Assembly (NCBI RefSeq): GCF_900104665.1
Contig: NZ_LT629968.1
Coordinates: 1-64,000, forward strand
Direction: 5' to 3'
Source: Traorella massiliensis
GTDB taxonomy: Bacteria; Bacillota_I; Bacilli_A; Erysipelotrichales; Erysipelotrichaceae
Length of the DNA: 64,000 bases
In this document: positions 52,130 to 59,643 of the stretch, piece by piece
Position numbering within the stretch: position 1 is the stretch's first letter
Layout of the letters: each line of letters starts with the position of its first letter
The notes under the pieces: model-generated
Seen by the model: the letters and a program-made list of their open reading frames with translations, nothing else
Databases searched by the model: none
What the model was told of the DNA's origin: nothing
Made by a program: the position numbers and the translations under genes

Positions 52130-53566
52130 TTATCCAAAATGCTTGACAAGGGCTTTTTTCATACCCAAAGCTAATATGTCATTCACACACTGGCTTACAT
52201 AGTCAAGGCTTCCTTTCATCTGTGTAAAATCATATTCCCAATGATCCTTCATTGACATCACTTCCTGAACCAAAGCAGCAACATCATTTTGCTTCCATAA
52301 ACGTGCCCACATTTCAATAAATGCCGGATCATCCATTACTAAAGATGTACCATCTTCTTTCTTCAAAGAATACATCACAAATAAAGAAGCAAGTGAGAAT
52401 AAAGAATGCTTAGGTAATTCATTTGTTTTTTCATAATAACCAATAGCACTTGGCAATACACGTGTTTTATATTTGGTCATTGAATTCAAAGAAATAGTCA
52501 ATAATTCATGATAGATCGTCGGATTCATGAAACGTTCCATCACATCGTTTGTAAATTGTTCCTTTTCACTCTGAGGAAGATCAATCGTTGGCCAGACTTC
52601 TTCTTTTAAGAAAGCAAATAGCCAATTTTTCAAATATTCATCATTCATCATTTCATTGACTGCACGGACACCATACTGATAAGCAATAGGAACCATACAA
52701 GTATGTGAACCATTCAGAATTTTAACTTTTCTTTCCTTATAAGGTTTCACATTATCCGTAACAAGGATATTTAAATCAGTTTTTTCAATTGGTAATACTG
52801 TTTTAATAGCAGGATCACCTTCAATGACCCATAAATGAAATATTTCCCCTTTTACGACATTGTTATCAATATAGCCATCCTCTTTCTGCAGACGCTCGAT
52901 CTGATCTTTTGGATAACCTGGAACGATACGATCAACAAGCGTATTATAGAAAAGATTAGCCTCATTCAGCCATGTAATAAATTCTTCACTATAATGACGA
53001 TCTAAAGAAAGCTTATTAAGATATTCTTTCAATGTTGAGCCATTGTGATCAATCAGTTCACATGGCAAGATATATAGACCGGCTTCCTTTGATCCCTGGA
53101 AGAAATCAAATCTCTTCTTTAAGAAAGTTAAAAGCTTGCCCGGATATGTTGGTGATGTTACCGTTTCATCTGTATCGCTTGGATCATAAGCTATACCAGC
53201 TTCTGTTGTATTTGAAAGAATGATCTTCAAATCTTCACTCTTAGCATAATCCAAATAACGCTCATATTCCTGATAAGGATTGATAAAGTCACTTAAAACA
53301 TCAATGACTTGTTTATGATGGATTACTTCACCATTACTAACACCTTCTAAAAGCAGTGTATATAAACCATCCTGTTTTCTTAATTCTTCTACTCGGCCAA
53401 AATCTAATGGCTGTACCACACATACATCTCCATTAAATTCAGCTTTATCATTCATTTCCTGAATAAACCAGTCAATAAAGGCACGCAAAAAGTTACCTTC
53501 TCCAAATTGCAGCACTTTCACTGGCCGGCTTTTCTTTTCATGTATTTTTGTACTTAATATTTCCAT
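52130..53566 (-). CDS. uxaB: Tagaturonate reductase (altronate oxidoreductase)
   Basis: 478 residues of the mannitol dehydrogenase-like UxaB family. The N-terminal NAD motif is LQFGEGNFLRAFIDWF (about 20-35), and the C-terminal substrate domain contains VKILNGSHTCMVPIAY, the family's catalytic segment. It reduces D-tagaturonate to D-altronate for the UxaA encoded next. GGAGG lies 5 bp before ATG 53566; the alternative ATG six codons upstream lacks a site. The promoter with operator lies about 80-110 bp upstream. Confidence 0.92.
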   Translation of the reverse strand: MEILSTKIHEKKSRPVKVLQFGEGNFLRAFIDWFIQEMNDKAEFNGDVCVVQPLDFGRVEELRKQDGLYTLLLEGVSNGEVIHHKQVIDVLSDFINPYQEYERYLDYAKSEDLKIILSNTTEAGIAYDPSDTDETVTSPTYPGKLLTFLKKRFDFFQGSKEAGLYILPCELIDHNGSTLKEYLNKLSLDRHYSEEFITWLNEANLFYNTLVDRIVPGYPKDQIERLQKEDGYIDNNVVKGEIFHLWVIEGDPAIKTVLPIEKTDLNILVTDNVKPYKERKVKILNGSHTCMVPIAYQYGVRAVNEMMNDEYLKNWLFAFLKEEVWPTIDLPQSEKEQFTNDVMERFMNPTIYHELLTISLNSMTKYKTRVLPSAIGYYEKTNELPKHSLFSLASLFVMYSLKKEDGTSLVMDDPAFIEMWARLWKQNDVAALVQEVMSMKDHWEYDFTQMKGSLDYVSQCVNDILALGMKKALVKHFG

Positions 53567-53641
53567 AATTACCTCCATATCCATTATTTCAAATTCATTC
53601 TATCAAAAAAGCCTTACTCTTACACAAGAAGAACATCGTTT

Positions 53642-53657
53642 TAATGTGGTAATTTTT
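53642..53657. promoter_or_regulatory. Operator candidate at the uxaB promoter
   Basis: TAATGTGGTAATTTTT, identical over 16 bp (opposite orientation) to 45953-45968. On the minus strand a TATAAT lies five bases upstream, so the site covers the expected transcription start, a classic repressor position. Confidence 0.65.
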
Positions 53658-53668
53658 GGTTTATTATA

Positions 53669-54877
53669 TCAAATCATAAAACGGTATAAACATTTATAAT
53701 GACCGGTAACAGAAATAATATCTAACAATTCTTCTAATAAAATATCTTTATACAGCAATTGCTGACTTAAATGTTTTAAATCATTACAGATCATCTGTTC
53801 TCTTTGAACATAACTAGCTTTTTCTTTATATTTCATGGAATAATAAGCAAAGATTTTTTTTGTTGTTTCATCTTCAAATTGAGAAAAATCTGTTTTGAAA
53901 AGATATTTTTTTAATAAATCCTGACGATGGGTCCTTTCTAATACATGGAAAAACAGAAGCGAAGATTCTTTAATGAATATCATATTTAAAGAGATGACTG
54001 ATAAAAAGTATTGGATACATTCTTCATATAAATTTAAATCATACGCCAAAACAGCACTTTGAATAAAAACATGTGCTTTTAGAGAATCACATAAATCATG
54101 ATAAAGATAATTGAGACAGTTTTTCATCGTTCCATAAGCTGAAACTGCATCATTGCCTTTTTCTTCAAGCAAAGCCATAGCGCTAAGAAGCAGAATGTTT
54201 TCTAAAATTGTAAGAGAGTGATGCAGCTGAATGTCTTGCAACAGACAATAAGCATCAAGAAGTGAATGGGAAGATATGATTGATTCAAGATAATAACCGA
54301 AAAACAGTGGTTTATTCTGATATATAGACCACTGCTCATAAATATCTTTGAAAGCTTTTTTTCTAATGGCAGGATACATAAAAAGAAAAAATATAAGTTC
54401 TTTATCCTCTTTACAAAGCAAATGATTTAAAAAATAGAAAATATCCAGAACCTCTTTTGCAGGAAGTTTTTCATATAATGATAACTCTAAAACAGCCTTA
54501 TAAAGTAATAATCTTTCATAGATATAAATCACATGGTCATAATGATCTATTTTTTCATTAACAGTCTTTAAAAGAAGTTCTAAATGATAATTAGAACCAA
54601 AAGGAAGTATTTTTAAAAGTCTCTTACCATAATGACAAAGCTCGCTTAAAAGCTTATCATTTAGCACATATGTCATATGAAGCTGATAACATAAGGAGCA
54701 ATAAAATATTTCATTTTTAGAAACGATTCCTTTTTCAATTCTCACAAGCGTTTTAGGAGAACATGAGAAACAGGTATTCTGAGCCTGTTCTAATAAATCT
54801 TTGCGAGAAATATGATTCTTTTGCCGATAATAACCAATTAAAAAACCGATGGCCTGTTTTTCATGATGATAAGGCAT
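53669..54877 (-). CDS. Rgg/TPR-like regulator A (402 aa)
   Basis: The N-terminal ~70 residues look like a degenerate helix-turn-helix (IGFLIGYYRQKNHISRKDLLE...CSPKTLVRIEKGIVSKNE). The remaining ~330 residues are almost entirely helical with repeating paired helices, as in the peptide-binding TPR domain of RRNPP/Rgg-PlcR regulators. It aligns with the products at 55843-57105 and 57285-58526 (shared pattern [EK]K-x2-IG-x-L-x2-[FY]YR and KTL-x2-IE-x-G). It follows the XRE gene by 2 bp without its own ribosome site, so it is translationally coupled. Ligand and targets unknown. Confidence 0.6.
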   Translation of the reverse strand: MPYHHEKQAIGFLIGYYRQKNHISRKDLLEQAQNTCFSCSPKTLVRIEKGIVSKNEIFYCSLCYQLHMTYVLNDKLLSELCHYGKRLLKILPFGSNYHLELLLKTVNEKIDHYDHVIYIYERLLLYKAVLELSLYEKLPAKEVLDIFYFLNHLLCKEDKELIFFLFMYPAIRKKAFKDIYEQWSIYQNKPLFFGYYLESIISSHSLLDAYCLLQDIQLHHSLTILENILLLSAMALLEEKGNDAVSAYGTMKNCLNYLYHDLCDSLKAHVFIQSAVLAYDLNLYEECIQYFLSVISLNMIFIKESSLLFFHVLERTHRQDLLKKYLFKTDFSQFEDETTKKIFAYYSMKYKEKASYVQREQMICNDLKHLSQQLLYKDILLEELLDIISVTGHYKCLYRFMI

Positions 54878-54879
54878 GA

Positions 54880-55272
54880 TTATTTATATTTATAAGAAAC
54901 CATACGAATATTATCATAGATATAGTTTGCTAATTCAATTTTTTGAGATGCATTCATCTTTTTCACATTCACCCAAGGGGATATAAAATCAGAAATTGAT
55001 TCAATGAATTTATCTGCTTCCGAATTACTTAATAAATGCTTATCAAAAGAATCTATGATACCCGCTTCCTGTAAGAATTGTCTTAAAGTCATACCAAGGC
55101 CGACAGCCAATATATTGAGCGTATCAATACTTACTGTTTTTGGTACTTTATTTTTGATCTTTCCGATATAATCGGCACTAATTTGATTATTACAACGCTC
55201 AGCCAAAGCCTGATTTGTAAGATTCTGTCTGCGGCATTCTCTCATTAAAAATTCACTTAATTGTTGAATCAT
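54880..55272 (-). CDS. XRE-family DNA-binding protein (130 aa)
   Basis: An N-terminal XRE helix-turn-helix is visible at about 5-70 (LTNQALAERCNNQISADYIGKIKN, DTLNILAVGLGMTLRQFLQEAG). The C-terminal 60 residues are helical. AGGTGAT lies 4 bp before the ATG. It is the first gene of a two-gene operon with TPR-like regulator A and is divergent from the exported peptide gene at 55478; the 205-bp intergenic region between them carries three TTGGAAA-like motifs. It likely controls that divergent promoter region. Confidence 0.75.
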   Translation of the reverse strand: MIQQLSEFLMRECRRQNLTNQALAERCNNQISADYIGKIKNKVPKTVSIDTLNILAVGLGMTLRQFLQEAGIIDSFDKHLLSNSEADKFIESISDFISPWVNVKKMNASQKIELANYIYDNIRMVSYKYK

Positions 55273-55349
55273 ACTATCACCTATTTTTATTATAAATTTT
55301 ATTATGCCCTTTTATAGAATAACATATTCCTAAAAACAGTATCATAGTA

Positions 55350-55428
55350 TTGGAAATCGTCAAAAAATGACCAAATTTGCCACTTTTCCAACACTTAAGC
55401 AACTTTTTTACGAAAAATGGAAAAATCG
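55350..55428. promoter_or_regulatory. Repeated TTGGAAA-like motifs in the divergent promoter region
   Basis: TTGGAAATCG (55350-55359), TTTTCCAA (55384-55391, inverted) and ATGGAAAAATCG (55417-55428) occur in the 205 bp between the XRE gene and the peptide gene. The last sits just upstream of where a -35 box for the peptide promoter (-10 TAAAAT, 55451-55456) would be. No good -35 exists, which suggests activator dependence. Confidence 0.4.
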
Positions 55429-55477
55429 CTTTTTAAAAAATTATTTCGTGTAAAATATAAGGGAAGGAGGAAATGAT

Positions 55478-55681
55478 ATGAAAAAATTACTAATTGTTTT
55501 AGGAGCTTTATCATTATTGACATCTTTCAATACAAAGATTCAAGCTACAGAAGATCCGGATAAAGATGATATTGTCTGTTTCTATGTAGAAGATGAAGAG
55601 GGGAATTTGGAATATGTCTGTGAAGAAGAACCTATAGTGCAGCCATATGTCGTATGTTCACCTGAATGCTGGGGCGTATAG
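55478..55681 (+). CDS. Exported cysteine-containing peptide 1 (67 aa)
   Basis: A signal peptide (MKKLLIVLGALSLLTSF..., likely cleaved after IQA at residue 23) precedes a short acidic mature part with four cysteines (34, 48, 60, 64) ending PYVVCSPECWGV. AAGGAGG lies 7 bp before the ATG. It is divergent from the XRE/regulator A operon and followed by a hairpin. The size, export signal and position beside TPR-like regulators fit a pheromone precursor or small toxin. A comparable peptide at 58615 ends MVICPGPGCDPS. Function not established. Confidence 0.65.
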   Translation: MKKLLIVLGALSLLTSFNTKIQATEDPDKDDIVCFYVEDEEGNLEYVCEEEPIVQPYVVCSPECWGV

Positions 55682-55686
55682 GTAAG

Positions 55687-55711
55687 AAGCGGTGCTAATA
55701 GGCACCGCTTT
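55687..55711 (+). terminator. Hairpin after peptide 1 gene
   Basis: Stem AAGCGGTGC / GCACCGCTT with a six-base loop, but few T residues follow. It may be a weak terminator or a stabiliser between the two small genes. Confidence 0.5.
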
Positions 55712-55730
55712 GTAAAAGGGGGTAAGGTGG

Positions 55731-55862
55731 ATGAAATATCGCCACTATTTAATAAATGAAAAATATGAATTTAGTGCGCAGTGTTTTATATTTATGTATA
55801 AAAAATTAACTAATCCAGCGTTATCTCAATTTATATTAATAATTATGAATGAAAATGATTAA
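55731..55862 (+). CDS. Small protein (43 aa) downstream of peptide 1
   Basis: ORF of 43 codons (MKYRHYLINEKYEFSAQ... ending FILIIMNEND) with a strong purine-rich ribosome site (GGGGGTAAGGTGG) directly before the ATG. The product has a weakly hydrophobic, aromatic-rich character and no clear signal peptide. It lies 49 bp after the exported peptide gene, past a hairpin, and its last 20 bp overlap the 3' end of the convergent regulator B gene. Not recognised; could be an immunity-type or accessory microprotein. Confidence 0.4.
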   Translation: MKYRHYLINEKYEFSAQCFIFMYKKLTNPALSQFILIIMNEND

Positions 55863-57105
55863 ATTTATTTGATTGAAGAAAATGATAAAAACTTTTATAA
55901 TCTCTGGTTATGGCAACATGGGCTAACATTTCTTCAGTTAAGATATTTTGATAAAGTTCGCTATATTTACATAACGGTATCAATTGATTTAAGATCAGAT
56001 CTGTTAACAAACGATGTTTCTGAATGAGGGTTAAAGGCCATAAATGTTTAATTTGATAATATTTAAATATTTTAGATACCACCTCATTGTGAAATGAAAG
56101 TGTCTGAGAGTCTTTTAATAAATTTATTAAAAGTGAAATCTGATTTGTTTTTTCAAGAGCATCAAATAAAAGCAGATGATTATAATTTAGCTGTTTATAT
56201 GAAGCATGATAGCATATTAAAGCATTTTGAATCGCCTGCTCATATTGTTTCATCGCATAACAAACAATCGTAGCACGCATATGAAGGCTTAATAGAAGCT
56301 GATCTGGATAATCAGGATTTGATTTAATCAAAGCGAGGATCTTACAAATCGTCTTGTATGCAGACTTTACATCATTCATATTTAACTGAATCATGGCCAT
56401 GATACTATATATAGTAATTTTTTGATAATCACTTATCTGGTTCTTTATTTGGATATAAAAATTTTTAATTCTATGATAAGCATCAAAAGGTATAAAATTT
56501 TGACTTATATGAAGCAGGTGATTTTGAATAAACAAAGGATCTGTATAAAAAGGAAGACATTCTTGTTGGATCTGGCTACGGTCTAAATATGTAACTACAT
56601 TACATATCTGATATAAAAAATAAAGAATTAGTTTCTTATCTTCATGATTGACCATCTCTTTTAAAGCCAAATATAAATCAATTGTTGAACGGGATGGCAG
56701 GTTTTCATTTAAATGATAATCTAGAATATCATGAAAGAGATTTAACATTTCTTCAAAATAAATGACATTATTCATAAGATAGAGACTTTGTTCGATATCA
56801 TAAAGAAGTTCTGTCATTAATGATTTTGAGAAAACATGTAAAGAGGAGATTAATTGATCATGGTATTGCTGAAGCAGTTTCACATCATTTTCTTCAAGAG
56901 AAAAATGCATATTCAAACTGACAGCAAGATAATCATAATAATGATCGCTTACTACGGTTCCTTCTTCTATTTTTTTAAGTGTCTTTAAAGAACAGATCTT
57001 TTTACCATTAGAAATTTGAATGATCTCTAATTTATCAATATTCATTCTTTGCCTATAAAACCCTAAAAGCTTACCAATAACTTTCTTTTCATAATTTCCA
57101 TTCAT
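55843..57105 (-). CDS. Rgg/TPR-like regulator B (420 aa)
   Basis: Same architecture as regulator A. The N-terminal segment (VIGKLLGFYRQRMNIDKLEII...CSLKTLKKIEEGTVVSDHYYDYLAVSLNM) resembles a degenerate helix-turn-helix, followed by about 350 residues of paired helices typical of TPR peptide-binding folds. A TATAAT on the minus strand lies exactly six bases before the ATG, with no Shine-Dalgarno sequence, so the mRNA is probably leaderless. It is divergent from regulator C. Its 3' end overlaps the 43-aa ORF by 20 bp, allowing antisense interference. Confidence 0.6.
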   Translation of the reverse strand: MNGNYEKKVIGKLLGFYRQRMNIDKLEIIQISNGKKICSLKTLKKIEEGTVVSDHYYDYLAVSLNMHFSLEENDVKLLQQYHDQLISSLHVFSKSLMTELLYDIEQSLYLMNNVIYFEEMLNLFHDILDYHLNENLPSRSTIDLYLALKEMVNHEDKKLILYFLYQICNVVTYLDRSQIQQECLPFYTDPLFIQNHLLHISQNFIPFDAYHRIKNFYIQIKNQISDYQKITIYSIMAMIQLNMNDVKSAYKTICKILALIKSNPDYPDQLLLSLHMRATIVCYAMKQYEQAIQNALICYHASYKQLNYNHLLLFDALEKTNQISLLINLLKDSQTLSFHNEVVSKIFKYYQIKHLWPLTLIQKHRLLTDLILNQLIPLCKYSELYQNILTEEMLAHVAITRDYKSFYHFLQSNKFNHFHS

Positions 57106-57229
57106 AATATCATTATAAAAAGAATTGATTTAAAAATATAAATATTATATTCATCGTTTTATGAATATCTTATTTAAGAGGGAAGATAGAGCATATCGTA
57201 TAAGATGACTTTTATAGAAGGGGTAGAAG

Positions 57230-57258
57230 TTGTCTGAGAAAATTCATTATTGTATAAT
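57230..57258 (+). promoter_or_regulatory. Promoter of regulator C
   Basis: TTGTCT (57230-57235), 17-bp spacer, TATAAT (57253-57258). The start site would be near 57265, between two possible start codons (57267 and 57285). Confidence 0.6.
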
Positions 57259-57284
57259 TATTGTATATGGGAAGTAGGGATAGA

Positions 57285-58526
57285 ATGTTGTTAACTGAAA
57301 CAGAAAAGAAAAGATTAGGGAAACTTTTTGATTATTATCGCATTAGTAGAGGAATCAACATTAAACAAATAGAGGGTGAAGGATTATCTGCTTATTCTAC
57401 GTTTCATTATGCGACCAAAGGGAAAGTAATCAAAAACGATGAATTTTATCTCAATTATCTTGATTACTTTGGTTTAAGTTTTAAGTGCAAAGATAACTTT
57501 GAAGAATGGCTCAGTGATTATTTGATACGTTTAGTACATGTCTTTGAATATTATGAAGAAGATCGTTTTGATGAGTTGTATCATGAAATGATTCAAGAAC
57601 TTACACCCTATAAAGATTCTGCTATCTATCATGAATATATATGCGTATTTGAATATCTGTTTGGTTATTATCGAGAGAATAAGTATATGCGTTTAGAGGA
57701 AGTGAATGATTGTCTAGTTATGATCAAAACAGATATCATAGAAGATGAATTAAAGATATTGCTTTTAGATTTAATGTTTCGTTCAAATAATGATTTTATA
57801 GGAAGTTATAAGCTGGCAGATAAGATTATTTTATATATTCAGAAATTTGAAAATCATCCGATGATGAAATATCAATTGGCTTTTTATAATAAATATGAAT
57901 GCCACTTCCTAAAAGCATTAGAATTATTTAAAGAAAGTTTAAATATTTTTGAAGAGCAACAAAACAAATACTGGCAGATCAAATGTAGATTAAGCATCTA
58001 TGGTATTTATCGAAATACTGATGATTCTTTAGCACAGAAAGAAGCTAAAAAGCTTTTAGAAATGAAAAGAACACAGGATATACCGAATGTTTTAAAGAAA
58101 AATATGAATTATAGTCTTGGTATGGATAATTACTTGAATAAAAGATATGATACTGCTTATCAATTATTTATGGAAAATATTAAAAACCATCAGTCTTTAA
58201 ATGAATTGTTATTTGTATGTAGTATCTGTTCGCATAAACAAATGGATTATCCAAAAGAATTATGTGAGGAAAATATAAAAACAAGATATGATGTCGATTA
58301 TTTAAGATATTTTTTAATGGTAAAAGAAGGGGCTAGCGATGATGAATTAGTGGAATATATCATGAAGCGTATAATTCCTGATCAGCTAAAATATCAGAAA
58401 TATTATCACCCCTTTTGGTCGCTGATGGAATATGAGATGGAGAAGATTGCTTTAAGAAATACAAAGCATAAAAAAAGCTATTTGAATTTTCATCAAAAAA
58501 TGAATGAATTTATAAGAAATGCCTAA
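57285..58526 (+). CDS. Rgg/TPR-like regulator C (413 aa)
   Basis: The N-terminal ~65 residues (RLGKLFDYYRISRGINIKQIEGEGLSAYSTFHYATKGKVIKNDEF) parallel the first segments of regulators A and B. The rest is helical, with TPR-like pairs (for example YQLAFYNKYECHFLKALELFKESLNIFEEQ and LGMDNYLNKRYDTAYQLFMENI). ATG 57285 has AGGGAT upstream; ATG 57267 is possible if the mRNA is nearly leaderless. A terminator follows, then the second exported peptide gene, the ABC operon and secreted proteins, its probable targets. RRNPP-type assignment is by architecture only. Confidence 0.6.
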   Translation: MLLTETEKKRLGKLFDYYRISRGINIKQIEGEGLSAYSTFHYATKGKVIKNDEFYLNYLDYFGLSFKCKDNFEEWLSDYLIRLVHVFEYYEEDRFDELYHEMIQELTPYKDSAIYHEYICVFEYLFGYYRENKYMRLEEVNDCLVMIKTDIIEDELKILLLDLMFRSNNDFIGSYKLADKIILYIQKFENHPMMKYQLAFYNKYECHFLKALELFKESLNIFEEQQNKYWQIKCRLSIYGIYRNTDDSLAQKEAKKLLEMKRTQDIPNVLKKNMNYSLGMDNYLNKRYDTAYQLFMENIKNHQSLNELLFVCSICSHKQMDYPKELCEENIKTRYDVDYLRYFLMVKEGASDDELVEYIMKRIIPDQLKYQKYYHPFWSLMEYEMEKIALRNTKHKKSYLNFHQKMNEFIRNA

Positions 58527-58541
58527 AATTGGGCATTTTTA
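58517..58541 (+). terminator. Terminator after regulator C
   Basis: Stem AAATGCC / GGCATTT around the stop codon, then TTT. It separates regulator C from the peptide 2 gene. Confidence 0.8.
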
Positions 58542-58558
58542 CTTTTTTATTCTATTTC

Positions 58559-58587
58559 TTGCAATCGTTTACATCGTTATTTACAAT
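58559..58587 (+). promoter_or_regulatory. Promoter of peptide 2 with overlapping cre-like site
   Basis: TTGCAA (58559-58564), 17-bp spacer, TACAAT (58582-58587). TGCAATCGTTTACA (58560-58573) fits the CcpA cre pattern TGnAAnCGnwnnCA and overlaps the -35 box, a repressing position. Confidence 0.5.
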
Positions 58588-58614
58588 ATAAGTAGAAATA
58601 AGGGGGGATTTCAA

Positions 58615-58740
58615 ATGATTCCAAAATTGATAATATTACTTTCACTTCTGTTTAGTGGAAGTGGCTGTAAAGCTGTCAGTCCCGACAAAACAGTTATTGA
58701 AATGGTTATTTGCCCGGGACCAGGGTGCGATCCAAGTTAG
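58615..58740 (+). CDS. Exported cysteine-containing peptide 2 (41 aa)
   Basis: MIPKLIILLSLLFSGSGC begins a short export signal; Cys18 could be a lipidation site, though the lipobox lacks the usual Leu at -3. The remaining ~23 residues end EMVICPGPGCDPS, with a C-x4-C pair comparable to the C-x3-C end of peptide 1. AAGGGGGG lies 7 bp before the ATG, and it has its own promoter after the regulator C terminator. The size and neighbourhood match pheromone precursors of TPR-type regulators, by inference only. Confidence 0.6.
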   Translation: MIPKLIILLSLLFSGSGCKAVSPDKTVIEMVICPGPGCDPS

Positions 58741-58832
58741 ATGATTTTAAAAGAAGAGAGGAGTGAAAAGGGAAACTGAAAAAGAATAGAATATTTTATA
58801 GAAAGAGTCTTAAAGTGAAAAGAGGTGTCAAT

Positions 58833-59219
58833 ATGAAGAAAGTAAGGAAAGTTTTATTATCTATATTTTTATTAACTGGATTATTTGCTGTTATAGGGCA
58901 AAATGTAAATGCTAATTATGGAAGTTTTAAGAATGTAACTGTTTCAGAAACTCAGCTAACAACGCTTGCAAAAGAAATTAAAAAAACAGATACTGGGAAA
59001 ACTACCATTACTGATTTTGAAGCAGAAGGTAGAGTCATTATTTGCTTTTATGTATATAATAGCAATACAAATAATTTAATCTATCAGTGGACACAATGGT
59101 CAGATGTTACTTCTAAATCAGTAACTGCTGGCGCAATAGATGGACAGTATTATACTTTAAAGGCGAAACTTTTAGATAGTGCTGGTTCAATTAGAGTTAC
59201 TGGAAAATTCAAACCATAG
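58833..59219 (+). CDS. Secreted beta-rich protein 1 (128 aa)
   Basis: A signal peptide (basic KKVRKV, hydrophobic core, likely cut after VNA near residue 27) precedes about 100 residues with alternating strand pattern, many Thr/Ser and aromatic positions (RVIICFYVYNSNTNNLIYQWTQW) and no membrane segment. AGAGGTG precedes ATG 58833. The next gene encodes a protein of the same design. Not recognised as a known bacteriocin or adhesin; a secreted effector or bacteriocin-like product is possible given the transporter genes that follow. Confidence 0.55.
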   Translation: MKKVRKVLLSIFLLTGLFAVIGQNVNANYGSFKNVTVSETQLTTLAKEIKKTDTGKTTITDFEAEGRVIICFYVYNSNTNNLIYQWTQWSDVTSKSVTAGAIDGQYYTLKAKLLDSAGSIRVTGKFKP

Positions 59220-59241
59220 AAAAAAACGAGGAGGTATAAGT

Positions 59242-59643
59242 GTGAAAAAGGTTAAAATTTTATTAACAGCCATATTGATTTCTGGTATATTTCTTACAAA
59301 TGTAGAAGCTAATACTAGAAGTTGGACTGGTAAAACAATAACTTATTCAGGTACAACAGTTGTTACAGGTTTAACAAAACCATCCATATCTACAAGTAGT
59401 GGAACGATCACTTATTGTTTGGAAACTACAGCAGATTGGATAAATATTTACTTTGATTTTTACAATGAAGAAGGTAATCATGTAGGAAATCAAATATCTA
59501 CTGCATATAAAGGTAAAGGAGCATATAGCAGTTATTCTTTTACACCATCGTTTATAATGACTACTGGAAGTTATACTGTAAAAGCAAAACGTCAAAATAT
59601 ATGGGATTCAGGTTTAATTTCTAATGGATCCATAAAACTATGA
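59242..59643 (+). CDS. Secreted beta-rich protein 2 (133 aa, GTG start)
   Basis: The start is GTG 59242, chosen for AGGAGG eight bases upstream. The signal peptide ends near VEA (residue 24). The mature part is Ser/Thr/Gly-rich with strand-like alternation (TVVTGLTKPSISTSSGTITY, WINIYFDFYNEEG) and ends SNGSIKL, comparable to the GSIRVTGKF end of protein 1. It lies 22 bp after protein 1 and overlaps the first permease gene by 4 bp (ATGA), tying secretion targets and transporter into one operon. Function unknown. Confidence 0.55.
   Translation: MKKVKILLTAILISGIFLTNVEANTRSWTGKTITYSGTTVVTGLTKPSISTSSGTITYCLETTADWINIYFDFYNEEGNHVGNQISTAYKGKGAYSSYSFTPSFIMTTGSYTVKAKRQNIWDSGLISNGSIKL

Noticed and set aside
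57267-57284. Leaderless start of regulator C at ATG 57267
   Set aside because: The -10 to ATG gap is eight bases, not six, and ATG 57285 has a partial ribosome site. Kept as an alternative only.
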